Source: Pseudomonadota bacterium (GTDB taxonomy: Bacteria; Pseudomonadota; Gammaproteobacteria; Burkholderiales; Ferrovaceae). Taken from it: a DNA stretch of 32,162 bases. The notes under the pieces are model-generated. The model was given only the letters and a program-made list of their open reading frames with translations, was not told the origin of the DNA and did no database searches. The position numbers and the translations under genes are program-made. Every line of letters starts with the position of its first letter. The stretch's first letter is position 1. This document shows positions 24,211 through 32,162 of this stretch, in pieces. The stretch covers positions 1 to 32,162 of the forward strand of contig JAGWIJ010000033.1 of assembly GCA_028873535.1 (NCBI GenBank), read 5' to 3'.

Positions 24211-25965
24211 ATGAACTTCCTCACGGCTGCCCCGCACTTCCTGTTCTTCACGGGCAAGGGCGGTGTGGGCAAGACCTCGATCGCGTGCGCCACGGCAGTC
24301 ACGCTGGCCGCACAGGGCAAGCGCGTGCTGCTGGTCAGCACCGATCCGGCCTCCAACGTCGGCCAGGTGTTCGGCATCGCGATCGGCAATCATGTCACCA
24401 CCATCACCGCAGTACCCGGCTTGTCGGCACTGGAGATCGATCCGCAGCAGGCGGCCCAGGCCTACCGTGACCGCATCGTCGGCCCGGTGCGCGGCTTGCT
24501 GCCTGACGCGGTGGTGAAGGGCATCGAGGAACAGCTGTCCGGCGCATGCACCACCGAGATCGCCGCCTTCGACGAATTCACGGGCCTGCTTACCGATGCG
24601 GATCTGACCACACGCTACGATCACATCATTTTCGACACGGCGCCGACGGGCCATACGATCCGCATGCTGCAGCTTCCGGGAGCGTGGAGCGGCTTCCTGG
24701 ACGAAGGCAAGGGCGATGCGTCTTGCCTGGGCCCGCTCGCCGGTCTGGACAAGCAGCGCAGCCAGTACAAGGCCGCCGTCGATGCGCTGAGCGATCCGCA
24801 GCGTACCCGCCTGGTCCTGGTCGCGCGCGCGCAGCCCTCCGCCTTGCGCGAAGTGGCACGCACCCAGCAGGAATTGACGGCGATCGGCTTTGCCAACCAG
24901 TTCCTGATCGTCAACGGCGTGTTCCCGGCCGGTGAAGTGCACGGGGATCCGCTCGCGATGGCCATCCGTGCCCGCGAACAGTCGGCCATCGCCGATATGC
25001 CGGCGCCGCTGCGTACCCTGCCCTTCGATTGCATCGACCTCAGGGCCTTCAATCTGGTCGGGCTGGAGGCCTTGCGCCAGTTGCTGACGCCGACAGCCAC
25101 ACTGGAACCCGCCCAGGCCGAGGCATGGCAGGCGCCTGCCGCTCGCGCGCTGGCAGTCCTGGTCGACGAGATCGCGCGTGATGGCCACGGCCTGGTGATG
25201 CTGATGGGCAAAGGCGGGGTTGGCAAGACCACGCTCGCCGCAGCCGTCGCGGTCGAACTCGCGCATCGCGGACTGCCGGTGCACCTCACCACGTCCGATC
25301 CGGCCGCGCATCTGGTCGAGACCCTGAAGGGCTCGATGGAGCACCTTACGGTGAGCCGCATCGATCCGCACGCCGAAACCGCGCGCTACCGCCAGCATGT
25401 GCTCGACATCAAGGGAAAATCGCTCGACGCGCACGGTCGCGCGCTGCTGGAAGAGGATCTGCGCTCACCGTGCACCGAGGAGATCGCCGTGTTCCAGGCC
25501 TTCTCGCGCATCATTCGCGAAGCCGGCCGCCAGTTCGTGGTCATGGATACGGCACCGACCGGGCACACCCTGCTGCTGCTCGACGCCACCGGCGCCTACC
25601 ACCGCGAAGTCGCACGCCAGATGGGTGCCGGCATGCGCTACACGACACCGATGATGCAGCTGCAGGATCCCAGGCAGACCAAGGTGCTGCTGGTGACCCT
25701 GGCAGAAACCACGCCGGTGCTGGAAGCCGCGAACCTCCAGTCCGATCTGCGCCGTGCGGGCATCGAACCGTGGGCCTGGGTCATCAACAACAGCGTGGCA
25801 GCCGCGCACCCGCAGTCCCCCTTGCTGCGTCGACGCGCGCGCAATGAGCTGCCCGAAATCGATGCCGTCGCGACCCGACACGCCGTGCGCTACGCCGTCG
25901 TGCCGTTGCTCGCAGAGGAGCCGGTCGGGGTCGCGCGACTGCTCGAACTCGGACGGCGATCGTGA
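24211..25965 (+). CDS. arsA: ArsA, arsenite-stimulated ATPase
   Basis: The 584-aa protein has two homologous halves, each with a P-loop (GKGGVGKTS at ~15-23 and GKGGVGKTT at ~333-341) and the signature DTAPTGHT. The As(III)-binding cysteines are present at Cys113 (ACTTEIAAF), Cys172 (GDASCLGPL) and Cys421 (SPCTEEIAVF), the same positions as in E. coli plasmid ArsA to within one residue. ArsA normally energises the ArsB membrane pump, yet no arsB or acr3 follows; the next genes are an unrelated convergent ABC exporter. The pump may be encoded elsewhere in the genome. This is the last gene of the ars cluster. Confidence 0.96.
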   Translation: MNFLTAAPHFLFFTGKGGVGKTSIACATAVTLAAQGKRVLLVSTDPASNVGQVFGIAIGNHVTTITAVPGLSALEIDPQQAAQAYRDRIVGPVRGLLPDAVVKGIEEQLSGACTTEIAAFDEFTGLLTDADLTTRYDHIIFDTAPTGHTIRMLQLPGAWSGFLDEGKGDASCLGPLAGLDKQRSQYKAAVDALSDPQRTRLVLVARAQPSALREVARTQQELTAIGFANQFLIVNGVFPAGEVHGDPLAMAIRAREQSAIADMPAPLRTLPFDCIDLRAFNLVGLEALRQLLTPTATLEPAQAEAWQAPAARALAVLVDEIARDGHGLVMLMGKGGVGKTTLAAAVAVELAHRGLPVHLTTSDPAAHLVETLKGSMEHLTVSRIDPHAETARYRQHVLDIKGKSLDAHGRALLEEDLRSPCTEEIAVFQAFSRIIREAGRQFVVMDTAPTGHTLLLLDATGAYHREVARQMGAGMRYTTPMMQLQDPRQTKVLLVTLAETTPVLEAANLQSDLRRAGIEPWAWVINNSVAAAHPQSPLLRRRARNELPEIDAVATRHAVRYAVVPLLAEEPVGVARLLELGRRS

Positions 25966-26080
25966 GTCCGGCTTGAATTGTCGAAGCAGACCGGGCCACC
26001 CGCTAAGCGCTGATCCGGGCCGTCCTGCTGATCAAGGCCTGCCGCCAGACGGGTGAGGCGTCACGCCCACCGTTGCCGCT

Positions 26081-26842
26081 TCAGGCCTTCAGCCGCCAGC
26101 CGGTCCTGAATATCCAGACGACGATGACCAGCGACAGCGCCAGGAACAGCACGGTCACGCCCAGGCTGACGCCAACGGCCACATCGGCGTGGCCATAGAA
26201 GCTCCAGCGGAATCCGCTGACCAGGTAGACGACCGGATTGAACAAGGCCAGCTGCTGCCACCCCGCCGGCAGCATGTCGATGGAATAGAAGCTGCCGCCC
26301 AGGAAGGTCAGCGGCGTGATCACCAGCAGCGGCACCACCTGCAGCTGCTCGAATCCATTGGCCCACAGGCCGAGGATGAAGCCGAACAGGCTGAACGTCG
26401 TCGCCGTGAGCAGCAGGAACAGCACCATCCAAACCGGATGCAGGATCTGCAGCGGTACGAACAGTGTCGCCGTTGCCAGGATGATCAGGCCCAGCACGAT
26501 CGACTTCGTGGCAGCCGCACCGACGTAGCCCAGCACCGTCTCCAAGGGAGAAACGGGGGCCGACAGCAGTTCGTAGATGGTGCCGCTGAAGCGCGGGAAA
26601 TAGATTCCGAAGGACGCGTTGGACACGCTCTGGGTCAGCAGCGACAGCATGATCAGCCCGGGCACGATGAAGGCGCCGTAGCTGACCCCTCCCACGCTCT
26701 GGATGCGCGACCCGATGGCCGCGCCGAAGACGACGAAATACAAGGAGGTGGAAACCACCGGTGAGACCACGCTCTGCATCAGCGTGCGGCGCGTGCGCGC
26801 CATCTCGAAGGCGTAGATCGCGCGCACGGCATGCAGGTTCAT
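26081..26842 (-). CDS. yadH: ABC-2 type exporter permease (YadH-like)
   Basis: The 253-aa protein has six hydrophobic segments and ABC-2 permease features: [55 protein letters not shown] and [17 protein letters not shown], and then [14 protein letters not shown]. It closely resembles E. coli YadH in order and spacing of motifs. It overlaps the ATPase gene by ATGA and forms the membrane half of the exporter. Substrate is not known. It converges on the ars operon, with about 115 nt between, in which I see no clear terminator. Confidence 0.92.
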   Translation of the reverse strand: MNLHAVRAIYAFEMARTRRTLMQSVVSPVVSTSLYFVVFGAAIGSRIQSVGGVSYGAFIVPGLIMLSLLTQSVSNASFGIYFPRFSGTIYELLSAPVSPLETVLGYVGAAATKSIVLGLIILATATLFVPLQILHPVWMVLFLLLTATTFSLFGFILGLWANGFEQLQVVPLLVITPLTFLGGSFYSIDMLPAGWQQLALFNPVVYLVSGFRWSFYGHADVAVGVSLGVTVLFLALSLVIVVWIFRTGWRLKA

Positions 26843-27813
26843 GTCAGCGCTCCCGCGTCGGTGGGGGCTGCCGTCGATTCGGCCGCACTGCCCGCCACCA
26901 GACCCACGAAGATGTCCTCGAGAGAACTCTGCGTGGTGTGCAGGTCCTTGATCGCGATACCGGCCTCGCTCAGTGCCAGCAGCAATTCCGCCATGCCGGT
27001 GTGCTCACGCTCGCGGTCATAGGTGTAGACGAGTTGCTCGCCATCCTTGGCCAGCGTCAGCGCGTCGGGCGCCACCCCCGGCAGCGCAGGCACCGTGGTC
27101 AGTGCCTGCTGCAGCTCGAGCGTCAGCTGCTTGCGACCCAGCTGGTGCATCAGCACCGCCTTGTCCTCGACCAGGATCAGCCGGCCCTTGCTGATGATGC
27201 CGACACGGTCGGCCATCTCTTCGGCCTCCTCGATGTAGTGCGTGGTCAGGATCACCGTGACGCCGGTGTCGCGCAGATCCCGCACCAGCGCCCACATTTC
27301 GCGGCGCAAGGTGACGTCGACGCCGGCGGTGGGTTCATCCAGGAACAGGAGCTGCGGCTCGTGCGACAGTGCCTTGGCGACCAGCAGGCGGCGCTTCATG
27401 CCGCCACTGAGCGTGACGATCCTGCTGTTGCGCTTGTCCCACAGCGAAAGCGAACGCAGCACCCGCTCGATGTGGCAGGGGTCGGCAGGCTTGCCGAACA
27501 GGCCGCGGCTGAAGGTGACGGCGCCCAGCACGGTCTCGAAGGCGTCGGTGGTCAGTTCCTGCGGCACAAGTCCGATCAGCTCGCGCGCGGCGCGCCAGTC
27601 GCGCCGGATGTCATGGCCATCCACGCGCACGCTGCCGCTGCTGGCATTGACGATGCCGCAGACAATGCTGATGAGCGTCGTCTTGCCGGCGCCGTTGGGG
27701 CCGAGCAGCGCAAAGATCTCGCCACGGCGGATGTTGAGGTCGATGTGGCTCAGCGCGGTCAGGCCGCTGGCATAAGTCTTCGAAACCCCGTCGATGGTCA
27801 GTATGTCGTGCAT
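26839..27813 (-). CDS. yadG: ABC exporter ATPase (YadG-like)
   Basis: The 324-aa protein has Walker [10 protein letters not shown] (~39-47), Q-loop [14 protein letters not shown], signature LSGGMKRRL, Walker [13 protein letters not shown] and the H-loop [14 protein letters not shown], so it can hydrolyse ATP. The C-terminal ~90 residues resemble the dimerisation region of YadG-like proteins. The start at 27813 ([14 protein letters not shown]) follows family convention; upstream in-frame sequence is Arg/Cys-rich and not protein-like. It pairs with the permease and is transcribed divergently from the gene at 27980. Confidence 0.93.
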   Translation of the reverse strand: MHDILTIDGVSKTYASGLTALSHIDLNIRRGEIFALLGPNGAGKTTLISIVCGIVNASSGSVRVDGHDIRRDWRAARELIGLVPQELTTDAFETVLGAVTFSRGLFGKPADPCHIERVLRSLSLWDKRNSRIVTLSGGMKRRLLVAKALSHEPQLLFLDEPTAGVDVTLRREMWALVRDLRDTGVTVILTTHYIEEAEEMADRVGIISKGRLILVEDKAVLMHQLGRKQLTLELQQALTTVPALPGVAPDALTLAKDGEQLVYTYDREREHTGMAELLLALSEAGIAIKDLHTTQSSLEDIFVGLVAGSAAESTAAPTDAGALT

Positions 27814-27979
27814 GCGCTCAGCATAGCGTGCGGCAGCAGGGTAACGGAACATGCAAACCGCAAATCGCGAGCAGCACCTGCTCGCTGTTGTCGGCGCGCC
27901 GCGCGTCGGCGAAGATACACGGCCGGCCGGGACACTCATCAGTGGCTGTGCCCAGAGCCATCAACGAGGGAGAGGGACC

Positions 27980-29050
27980 GTGGCCCAGATCGCATTTGCC
28001 TTGATCAAGTCGGACAACCTGAAAAAGTATGGCGCATTCCACATCACCCAGGTGGAGACGGTCATCGAGATTCCGGGCCCGCTCGACTCGAGCACCCAGC
28101 AAACTATCCGCGACACGGTGGCGCCTGCATTCAACAAGCTCCGCGATGAGCTCAACGATCACATCGGCGACATGCGCGACAAGATCGAGACCGCGCTCAA
28201 GGCCGGCAAATCGCAGGTGCAGCTGAAGCAGGCGCTGGGCAAGGACATCGGCGAGCGCGTCAAGAAGATCGACGAGCTGCTGACCAAGGCCGTGCCGAAG
28301 CTGATCGAGCGCGACAAGGAACTGAACAAGGCGATCGGTACCGCCCTGCTGAAGCTCGAGGTGACGACCGGCTGGAAGCTCTACAACCTGGTCTGGGACG
28401 GCGTGGAGGCAGGCGCCGCCATCGGCACCGCGGTCCTGACCGGCGACGTGGTCCTGCTCGCCACCGTGCGCGGCTGCCTCAAGCTGATCAAGGGCATCCA
28501 GGAAACCATCGCGGCCATCGAGGACGCCGGTAGCGAGGAATCGACGCTGCGCGCCAAGCTCAAGGTCAAGTTGAAGGAACTGAAGAAGCTCAAGCCACCG
28601 GCGGCCGTGCCATCGGCGCTGGTCGACGAGGTCGAGCGCCTGCTGCGCACCTATCCGCTACGGGTGGCCGAAGTCCAGCAGAGTGCCAAGCCCCTGGCGA
28701 GCCGGCTCGACGCACTGCTCGCTGCCACCGAGAAGGCAAAATTCCCGGACAGCAAGCAGCAGAAGGCGGTGGAGGCGGCGATCAACAAGCTGATCAACCA
28801 GGTCATCCACGTCAACGTCTACAGCGAAAGCGGCCGCAAGCTCGCCAACGAGGCCAAGGACGCCGCCAACGAGGCCAAGAGCCGCCGTGCCACCGACTGG
28901 AACCGCGTCTGGGGCGTAATGAGCGACGTCTACGACCAGATCTGCAAGATCGAGGATGTCATGGAGATCGACTCGATCTCCAAGCTCATGAAGGCCCAGG
29001 GGACCGACATGTTCGAACAGTGGTTGGAACTCGAGGATGAGTTCGAGTAA
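27980..29050 (+). CDS. Helical protein of unknown function
   Basis: I do not recognise this 356-aa protein. It is rich in Lys, Glu, Asp, Ala and Leu and looks almost entirely helical, with long heptad-like stretches (e.g. LRAKLKVKLKELKKLK near 200) flanking one weakly hydrophobic region at ~140-175 (GAAIGTAVLTGDVVLLATVR). That plan recalls helical membrane-interacting proteins, but no family motif supports a name. There is no signal peptide. The GTG start at 27980 has a very strong ribosome site, GAGGGAGAGGGACC, and the frame upstream of it is not protein-like. It is alone on its strand between the exporter and the chemosensory operon. Confidence 0.75.
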   Translation: MAQIAFALIKSDNLKKYGAFHITQVETVIEIPGPLDSSTQQTIRDTVAPAFNKLRDELNDHIGDMRDKIETALKAGKSQVQLKQALGKDIGERVKKIDELLTKAVPKLIERDKELNKAIGTALLKLEVTTGWKLYNLVWDGVEAGAAIGTAVLTGDVVLLATVRGCLKLIKGIQETIAAIEDAGSEESTLRAKLKVKLKELKKLKPPAAVPSALVDEVERLLRTYPLRVAEVQQSAKPLASRLDALLAATEKAKFPDSKQQKAVEAAINKLINQVIHVNVYSESGRKLANEAKDAANEAKSRRATDWNRVWGVMSDVYDQICKIEDVMEIDSISKLMKAQGTDMFEQWLELEDEFE

Positions 29051-29060
29051 CGGCGCCCGC

Positions 29061-29088
29061 ACTGACGCGCCTGCGCGGTGTTGTCAGT
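29061..29088 (+). terminator. Weak hairpin after the helical protein gene
   Basis: ACTGAC (29061-29066) pairs with GTCAGT (29083-29088), with an inner GCGC/GCGC extension possible. It starts 10 nt past the stop but has no T-run. Confidence 0.35.
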
Positions 29089-29149
29089 GGCCCGATCCAA
29101 CCTGAAGGGCGAAGCGCGGATGCAGCCATCCGCAGCTCAAATCGCTCGC

Positions 29150-29155
29150 TACAAT
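29150..29155 (+). promoter_or_regulatory. Candidate -10 element of the chemosensory operon
   Basis: TACAAT matches the -10 consensus at 5 of 6 positions and would give a ~76-nt leader before the gene at 29238. No good -35 hexamer is visible at the right distance. Confidence 0.4.
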
Positions 29156-29237
29156 TCTGAACACTAAATGCCGGATCATGGACTACATCTCAGCCCCCGA
29201 CAGCCGCTGAAAGGAGGGTAAGTCGTCGGAGTCAAAA

Positions 29238-29603
29238 ATGAAGACCATTTTGTTGGTGGACGATTCGGCCACCATCCTGCTCAGTCTCTCGAGCATCCTC
29301 ACCAAGGCCGGCTACGCGGTCGAAAAAGCAGGCAATGCCCAGGAAGGTCTCGCCAAGTTCAAGTCCGGCACCAAGATCGACCTGCTGATCACCGACCTCA
29401 ACATGCCCGGCAAGAACGGCATCGAATTCATCAAGGAGGTACGGCAGCTGCCGGGCTGCAAATACGTACCCATCCTGTTCCTCACCACCGAGTCGCAGCA
29501 GTCGATGCGTGCCGAGGCAAAGGCCGCCGGCGCCTCCGGCTGGCTGGTCAAGCCGGCCACTGCCGATGACCTGCTGAATACCATCAAACTGGTCATGCGA
29601 TGA
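29238..29603 (+). CDS. cheY: CheY-like single-domain response regulator
   Basis: The 121-aa receiver domain has the acidic pair Asp8-Asp9 (LLVDDSA), phospho-acceptor Asp53 ([10 protein letters not shown]), the Thr83/Thr84 switch (FLTTES) and Lys105 (LVKPA). There is no output domain, so it acts by protein contact, probably accepting phosphate from the CheA encoded downstream. GGAG nine bases upstream supports the start. Its stop overlaps the start of the receptor gene (ATGA). Single-domain regulators at this place in such clusters need not control flagella; pili or other outputs are equally possible. Confidence 0.93.
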   Translation: MKTILLVDDSATILLSLSSILTKAGYAVEKAGNAQEGLAKFKSGTKIDLLITDLNMPGKNGIEFIKEVRQLPGCKYVPILFLTTESQQSMRAEAKAAGASGWLVKPATADDLLNTIKLVMR

Positions 29604-30883
29604 CTCCCCTGGCGGTCAGCCGTGGCGTGGTCCTGCGCCGCAGCGCGGCGATCTTCACTCTGGTCGCACTACTCGTGGGTGGCAGCAGCTACCTGCTGCA
29701 CGACAGTTACGACGCGCTGCTGCCGCAGCTGGGTCTCAGCCTTCGCATGGGCGATGCCCTTGCCACGGTGCTGGTGGTGTTTGGCACCTTCGTCGGCACC
29801 CGACTCGCCTCGGTGGTCATGTTTCGCGACTTCGTGATGGGCAGCATCGAGGCCAACCGGCACCTGCTCGAGATCGATGCCACCACCCGGCACGCGGTGG
29901 CCGAGGTCTCCGGCGAACTCAAGCAGGTCACCAAGTTCAACGATGTGCTGCGCGGTCAGCTGGAGATGATCATCGGCGAGACCGAGCGGGCCGCATTCGA
30001 TATCGCCAATCGCCTGGGCACCATCGACGAAGTGGTGAGCCGGCTGACGGGCTTCGTCGACACCACCACCCAGGAATCAGCCGTGCTCCTCGAGAACGCG
30101 GAAAAGCGCGTCGCGCGCAACCGCCAGCTGATCGGCACCCTCGATGCCTATATCAACGAGCGCGTGACCGCCACCGTCGATGAACGTCAGCGGGTGACCG
30201 AGGTGGTCCAGGAAGTCCAGTCGCTCGGCACCTTGGTGCAGCTGATCAAGAATATCTCCAGTCAGACCAATCTGCTGGCGCTCAATGCGGCCATCGAGGC
30301 CGCGCGCGCTGGCGACGCCGGGCGCGGCTTCGCCGTGGTGGCCGATGAGGTGCGCAAGCTGTCCGCAGCAACCGACGCTGCGGTCGGCCAGATCAATGCA
30401 GGCATGAACCGGGTCGCGGAGTCGATCGCCACCCGCTTCCAGGATCAGCTGGCTCACACGCACGCCGAGCGCGAGCGCGAGGCACTGCAGCGCTTTGCCG
30501 TCCAACTGGAAGAACTGGGGCACAGCTACCAGGAGGTCACCGAGCACGAAACCCGGGTGGTCTCGGTGATCAGCGACAGCAGCGGCACGCTGGCCAAGAT
30601 GTTCATGGACGCGCTCGCCAATGTGCAGTTCCAGGACGTGGTCAGACAGCAGATCGAACAGGTGATCGCGGCCATGCGGCGCTTCGATGGCCACGCCGGA
30701 GAACTCGCCGGTCGGCTCGAGCACAGCGACGACGCGGACTTTGCGCTCAAGCCTCTCGCCCACCACATCGACGAGCTCTACCAGGACTACGTGATGCATT
30801 CGCAGCGTCAGACGCACGACGCCGCCCTCAACCAGCCGTCCGGCTCCCAGCGCGGCAACGCCCTGAAGGTCGAACTGTTCTGA
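29600..30883 (+). CDS. Methyl-accepting chemotaxis protein with short sensor
   Basis: The 427-aa receptor has two membrane segments (~17-34 and 54-76) separated by only ~20 residues, so no periplasmic ligand domain, and a signalling region with the tip [20 protein letters not shown] and [15 protein letters not shown]. The C-terminal third ([20 protein letters not shown]) is unusual for classical receptors and recalls helices of CheZ-like phosphatases; that resemblance is weak. It ends NALKVELF. The gene overlaps cheY and lies 29 nt before the STAS gene, so it is co-transcribed. It may integrate internal or membrane signals for the local CheA. Confidence 0.88.
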   Translation: MTPLAVSRGVVLRRSAAIFTLVALLVGGSSYLLHDSYDALLPQLGLSLRMGDALATVLVVFGTFVGTRLASVVMFRDFVMGSIEANRHLLEIDATTRHAVAEVSGELKQVTKFNDVLRGQLEMIIGETERAAFDIANRLGTIDEVVSRLTGFVDTTTQESAVLLENAEKRVARNRQLIGTLDAYINERVTATVDERQRVTEVVQEVQSLGTLVQLIKNISSQTNLLALNAAIEAARAGDAGRGFAVVADEVRKLSAATDAAVGQINAGMNRVAESIATRFQDQLAHTHAEREREALQRFAVQLEELGHSYQEVTEHETRVVSVISDSSGTLAKMFMDALANVQFQDVVRQQIEQVIAAMRRFDGHAGELAGRLEHSDDADFALKPLAHHIDELYQDYVMHSQRQTHDAALNQPSGSQRGNALKVELF

Positions 30884-30912
30884 GTCCCGTCATCAGCAGG
30901 AGAACGCAGCTC

Positions 30913-31248
30913 ATGCGCAAGGCAAATCCCAGCAAGTCCGACGGCACCGCCGGACGCGTCGTGATGCTGGACCAGGATCTCACCATCTACCATGTCCAGG
31001 ATCAGCTGCGCACCCTGCTCGAGGCATTGGCTGCGGGGCCTGAGCTGGTGCTTGACCTGAGCCGGGTCGGCGAGATCGACACGGCCGGCATGCAAGTCCT
31101 GATCCTGGCGCAGCGCGAGGCGCTGGCGGCCGGCAAGGCGCTGCACATCGCGGCCCATAGCCCAGCCACACAGGAAGCGCTGGGCTTCTTCAACCTTGCC
31201 AGCTTTTTCGCTGCCCCGACGGCCAGTCCGTTGCGGGAAAGCGTCTGA
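30913..31248 (+). CDS. STAS-domain protein
   Basis: The 111-aa protein is a single STAS domain like anti-anti-sigma factors: ELVLDLSRVGEIDTAGMQVLILAQREAL... with Thr in the place of the phosphorylatable Ser/Thr (IDTAG), followed by FFNLASFF. AGGAG ten bases upstream sets the start. Located between a receptor and cheA, it is probably a modulator of the chemosensory pathway, as in other betaproteobacterial clusters of this type; no anti-sigma factor kinase gene is next to it. Confidence 0.85.
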   Translation: MRKANPSKSDGTAGRVVMLDQDLTIYHVQDQLRTLLEALAAGPELVLDLSRVGEIDTAGMQVLILAQREALAAGKALHIAAHSPATQEALGFFNLASFFAAPTASPLRESV

Positions 31249-31260
31249 TCGGGGGCCGCC

Positions 31261-32162
31261 ATGGAAGAGATCGTTGCCGTATTCATCCAGGAAGCCCGCG
31301 AACAACTGCGCGAGATGGAACAAGGCCTGATGGCGCTGCAGGGCGGCGCTGATGTTGCGCAGGCAGACCCGGAGCAGATCAATGCCATCTTCCGCGCGGC
31401 GCACACCATCAAGGGCGGTGCCGGTGTGGTCGAGATCCAGGTGATCGAAGGGTTCACCCACGCGGCCGAGAACGCGCTCGACAAGGTGCGCAACGGGCAG
31501 CTCGCGCTGGATGCCGAGCTGATCGATGATCTGCTCGCCGCGGCCGACCATCTCGGCGCCCTGCTTGATGCCATCGAACAGGGGGAGAACGGCGACGACG
31601 CCGGCTTGACCGCGCGCGGCGCGGCCATTGCCGCACACCTCAAAGCCCGTCTTGGCGGCCTGCCTGCCAGCCAGGCAGGGGCTGCTGCGTCGGCCGCAGC
31701 AATCGTGACAGACACCGCGATCGTGCCGTCCGCGGCAGGGACCGGGGCACTCACCGACACCTGGCATGTTTCATTGCGCTTCGGGCGTGATCTGCTGAAG
31801 AACGGCATGGATCCGCTCGCCTTCCTGCGCTACCTGGGTTCGCTTGGCGAAATCGTGCACTTGAGCACCCTGTTCGACGACATGCCCGCCGCGGCTGACA
31901 TGGATCCGGAATGCTGCTATCTGGGCTTCGAGATCCGCTTCCGCGGCCAAACGGACCATGCGGCGATCGAACAGGTCTTCGACTTCGTGCGCGATGACTG
32001 CCTGCTCCGTATCCTGCCGCCGCACAGTCCCCTGGCAGACTACCGGGCGCTGCTCGATGCGCTGCCGGAAGGCCACGGACGCCTCGGCGACATCCTGGTC
32101 GAGGCCGGTACGCTCAGCAAGGAAGAGCTCGCCCAGGTGCTGACGGCCGGCGGACCGGAGTC
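31261..32162 (+). CDS. cheA: Chemotaxis histidine kinase CheA, N-terminal part
   Basis: The first ~300 residues of CheA are present; the gene runs off the right edge. Residues ~1-110 form the phosphotransfer (Hpt) domain with His48 in FRAAHTIKGGAGVV. A low-complexity Ala-rich linker (~135-160) is followed by a domain beginning TWHVSLRFGRDLLKNGMDPL, which in some CheA proteins precedes dimerisation and kinase domains. The kinase and CheW-like domains lie outside the window. The ATG at 31261 is preceded by GGGGG. It closes the visible cheY-receptor-STAS-cheA series, which forms one phosphorelay. Confidence 0.93.
   Translation, partial: MEEIVAVFIQEAREQLREMEQGLMALQGGADVAQADPEQINAIFRAAHTIKGGAGVVEIQVIEGFTHAAENALDKVRNGQLALDAELIDDLLAAADHLGALLDAIEQGENGDDAGLTARGAAIAAHLKARLGGLPASQAGAAASAAAIVTDTAIVPSAAGTGALTDTWHVSLRFGRDLLKNGMDPLAFLRYLGSLGEIVHLSTLFDDMPAAADMDPECCYLGFEIRFRGQTDHAAIEQVFDFVRDDCLLRILPPHSPLADYRALLDALPEGHGRLGDILVEAGTLSKEELAQVLTAGGPE

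Noticed and set aside
23734-25434. A 566-codon minus-strand open frame
   Set aside because: Antisense to arsD and arsA, whose catalytic motifs are unmistakable.
29165-29220. Short ORFs and structure in the leader of the chemosensory operon, considered as a riboswitch
   Set aside because: No conserved riboswitch core could be matched by eye; the short ORFs look fortuitous.

Overview
The window is about 32 kb of GC-rich (roughly 65 % by eye), densely coding DNA with no rRNA, tRNA, insertion sequence or CRISPR array that I could see. GTP-type PEP carboxykinase, an FNR/ANR-type operator, an Aer-like receptor, a DUF3079 protein and the protein families overall point to a proteobacterium, most likely a facultative or anaerobic-capable betaproteobacterium. 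That assignment is inference.

Layout. 1-2.3 kb (minus): start of pckG, then gdhA, a C4/C5 anaplerotic and nitrogen pair. 2.4-4.7 kb (minus): a two-PAS energy-taxis receptor. 4.9-7.9 kb (plus): a large secreted beta-propeller plus phosphoesterase protein ending in a strong terminator. 8.0-8.7 kb (plus): a small exported Gly/Met-rich protein behind a perfect FNR-type box, then a DUF3079 protein. 8.7-10.6 kb (minus): a trypsin-like protease and a conserved-looking protein of unknown function. 10.8-12.5 kb (plus): a small unknown gene and a beta-CASP metallo-beta-lactamase nuclease. 12.55-19.7 kb (minus): a tightly overlapping six-gene operon for a membrane complex of the complex I/group 4 hydrogenase family. 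Its 'hydrogenase' large subunit has lost both Ni-Fe cysteine pairs, so it belongs with the Ehr (energy-converting hydrogenase-related) group rather than with true hydrogenases. 20.0 kb: a cold-shock protein gene.

20.4-26 kb (plus): a wreck of a phospholipase D/cardiolipin synthase-like lipoprotein gene, then an arsenic island: arsR, a gene for two fused arsenate reductases, an aquaporin, a 51-codon ORF that is an internally deleted glutaredoxin-type arsC, arsH, arsD and arsA. No ArsB or Acr3 pump is present in the window although both the chaperone ArsD and the ATPase ArsA look intact. 26.1-27.8 kb (minus): a two-gene ABC exporter. 28.0-29.05 kb (plus): a helical protein of unknown function. 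29.2-32.2 kb (plus): a chemosensory operon (cheY-like, receptor, STAS protein, cheA) running off the right edge.

The most unusual items are the Ni-Fe-less hydrogenase-like complex, the ars operon with ArsDA but no pump and with an in-frame deleted arsC retained between overlapping genes, and the FNR-box promoter whose geometry fits class II activation.
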